A stretch of DNA of 6,383 nt from DATDRQ01 sp035291645 (lineage in GTDB: Bacteria; Chloroflexota; Anaerolineae; Anaerolineales; UBA4823), in contig DATDRQ010000374.1 in assembly GCA_035291645.1 (NCBI GenBank), positions 1 through 6,383 of the forward strand, read 5' to 3'. Made by a program: the position numbers and the translations under genes. Shown here piece by piece: positions 5,955 to 6,383 of this stretch. The notes beneath the pieces are model-generated. The model saw nothing but the letters and a program-made list of their open reading frames with translations, was not told where the DNA came from and searched no databases. Positions within the stretch are counted from its first letter, which is position 1. Every line of letters starts with the position of its first letter.

Positions 5955-6013
5955 TGGGCGTGGTTTCCAGACCACGCGCAAGGATGCGAAGACCGTCGTA
6001 TCAAGAAAGATTG
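5955..6013 (+). repeat. 59-nt element, copy B, possibly a structured RNA
   Basis: It matches 2032-2090 without gaps at about 41 of 59 bases and begins 17 bases after the RsbW-type stop codon. The shared two-stem fold here pairs 5957-5960 with 5994-5997 and 5963-5968 with 5982-5987. Relative to copy A it has one A-U to U-G change that keeps pairing, single-sided wobble changes and one U-U mismatch. GACCACG and GAAGA are identical in both copies. This copy can also form a competing 7-bp hairpin, GCGTGGT with ACCACGC (5958-5964 with 5971-5977), that copy A cannot form fully, so the fold is uncertain. Confidence 0.7.
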
Positions 6014-6101
6014 GAAGGCATCACCAAATCACGAATCAGGTTTAGAAGACCGCCGAAAAAAAGAAATATCTACTGATACTTATATTCGTTGTTCCAGGTC
6101 G

Positions 6102-6128
6102 GGACCTCGGGTTTGACCGAGGTCCTTT
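6102..6128 (+). terminator. Hairpin terminator after the STAS-kinase operon
   Basis: A perfect 9-bp stem GGACCTCGG/CCGAGGTCC (6102-6110 with 6117-6125) with a 6-base loop is followed by TTTACACTT. The U-run is short, so termination may be partial, but its place between the kinase gene and the next promoter fits a terminator for the operon. The 150 or so bases before it hold copy B and no gene I can support. Confidence 0.75.
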
Positions 6129-6163
6129 ACACTTAATCAAAGAATTTGGGTTAATAACAGGCA

Positions 6164-6190
6164 TTCAAATTGAAAGAGGATTGGTATACT
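6164..6190 (+). promoter_or_regulatory. Extended -10 promoter of the Rel gene with a small palindrome
   Basis: TGGTATACT (6182-6190) is an extended -10 with no strong -35. Just upstream, at the place of the -35, lies the perfect inverted repeat TTCAA-A-TTGAA (6164-6174), which could be a binding site or chance. The start site should be near 6196-6197, giving a short leader before the ATG at 6213. Confidence 0.6.
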
Positions 6191-6212
6191 AGCCACGCGA
6201 AGGAATATTACG

Positions 6213-6383
6213 ATGCGCGTTGAGAACCTGATGGATTCGCTTCCGAAGACGTATACCCAGGCCGACCGGGAACTGATCGAACGCGCTTATCGGATTGCAG
6301 ACGTCGCCCATGAAGGGCAAAAAAGGGCTTCCGGAGAACCATATATCAGCCACTGCCTGGCGGTTGCAATGATCCTGGCGGAG
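6213..6383 (+). CDS. rel: Rel/SpoT-type (p)ppGpp synthetase/hydrolase, N-terminal part (runs off the window)
   Basis: The first 57 codons of an open frame that continues past the window. Residues 33-52 read HEGQKRASGEPYISHCLAVA, the start of the HD hydrolase domain of the RelA/SpoT/Rel family. His47 corresponds to the first metal-binding histidine of the HD site (the H of YI-HP in Rel proteins). Position 48 is Cys where Pro is normal, a small deviation. Bifunctional Rel enzymes make and degrade the stringent-response alarmone (p)ppGpp in the cytoplasm. The ATG at 6213 has AAGGAA at 6200-6205 at normal spacing. The gene follows a terminator and has its own promoter. Whether the synthetase half is present and active cannot be seen. 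Confidence 0.9.
   Translation, partial: MRVENLMDSLPKTYTQADRELIERAYRIADVAHEGQKRASGEPYISHCLAVAMILAE

Noticed and set aside
5958..5977. GCGTGGT/ACCACGC hairpin as a terminator for the kinase gene
   Set aside because: No T-run follows, and a better terminator is present at 6102-6128.
5873..6076. A 67-codon open frame giving a very basic peptide through copy B of the repeat
   Set aside because: It begins inside the kinase gene in another frame, has no properly spaced ribosome site for its internal ATG, and the same frame is closed by a stop in copy A.

Overview
The window looks like ordinary chromosome of a free-living bacterium, most likely a member of the Chloroflexota (Anaerolineae-like). That placement is an inference from protein character (a GAF-like/SpoIIE phosphatase/HATPase fusion with tandem STAS proteins) and from moderate base composition; no marker gene here proves it. 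All protein genes are on the + strand; the only feature transcribed the other way is a tRNA gene. I see no mobile element, CRISPR array or clear sign of recent transfer.

Layout. Positions 4-2494 hold a partner-switching set: a PP2C (SpoIIE/RsbU-type) phosphatase fused to an RsbW-type HATPase kinase, an 11-bp-overlapping STAS protein (anti-sigma factor antagonist, RsbV-like), a 126-bp gap, and a second related STAS protein. Positions 2564-4825 hold a 250-residue protein of unknown function and a phytoene-desaturase-like FAD oxidoreductase. A tRNA-Asp(GTC) gene with its own terminator and promoter lies on the - strand at 4920-5036. From a divergent promoter region a second partner-switching pair follows, a short STAS protein (5167-5502) and a stand-alone RsbW-type kinase (5518-5937). 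After a strong hairpin terminator and an extended -10 promoter, the window ends inside the start of a Rel/SpoT-type (p)ppGpp synthetase/hydrolase.

How the genes may work together. STAS proteins are usually switched by serine phosphorylation: an RsbW-like kinase phosphorylates them and a PP2C phosphatase reverses it, which controls whether the kinase is free to hold a sigma factor or other target. All these parts are here, in two sets, but no sigma factor is in view, so the output is unknown. The neighbouring Rel gene is compatible with a general-stress theme but has its own promoter.

The most unexpected signal is a pair of related non-coding stretches of about 59 bases (2032-2090 and 5955-6013). 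They align without gaps at about 41 of 59 positions. Each lies about 20 bases after the stop codon of a partner-switching gene, and their differences fall partly in positions that can pair, which suggests a structured RNA or other functional repeat I cannot name.
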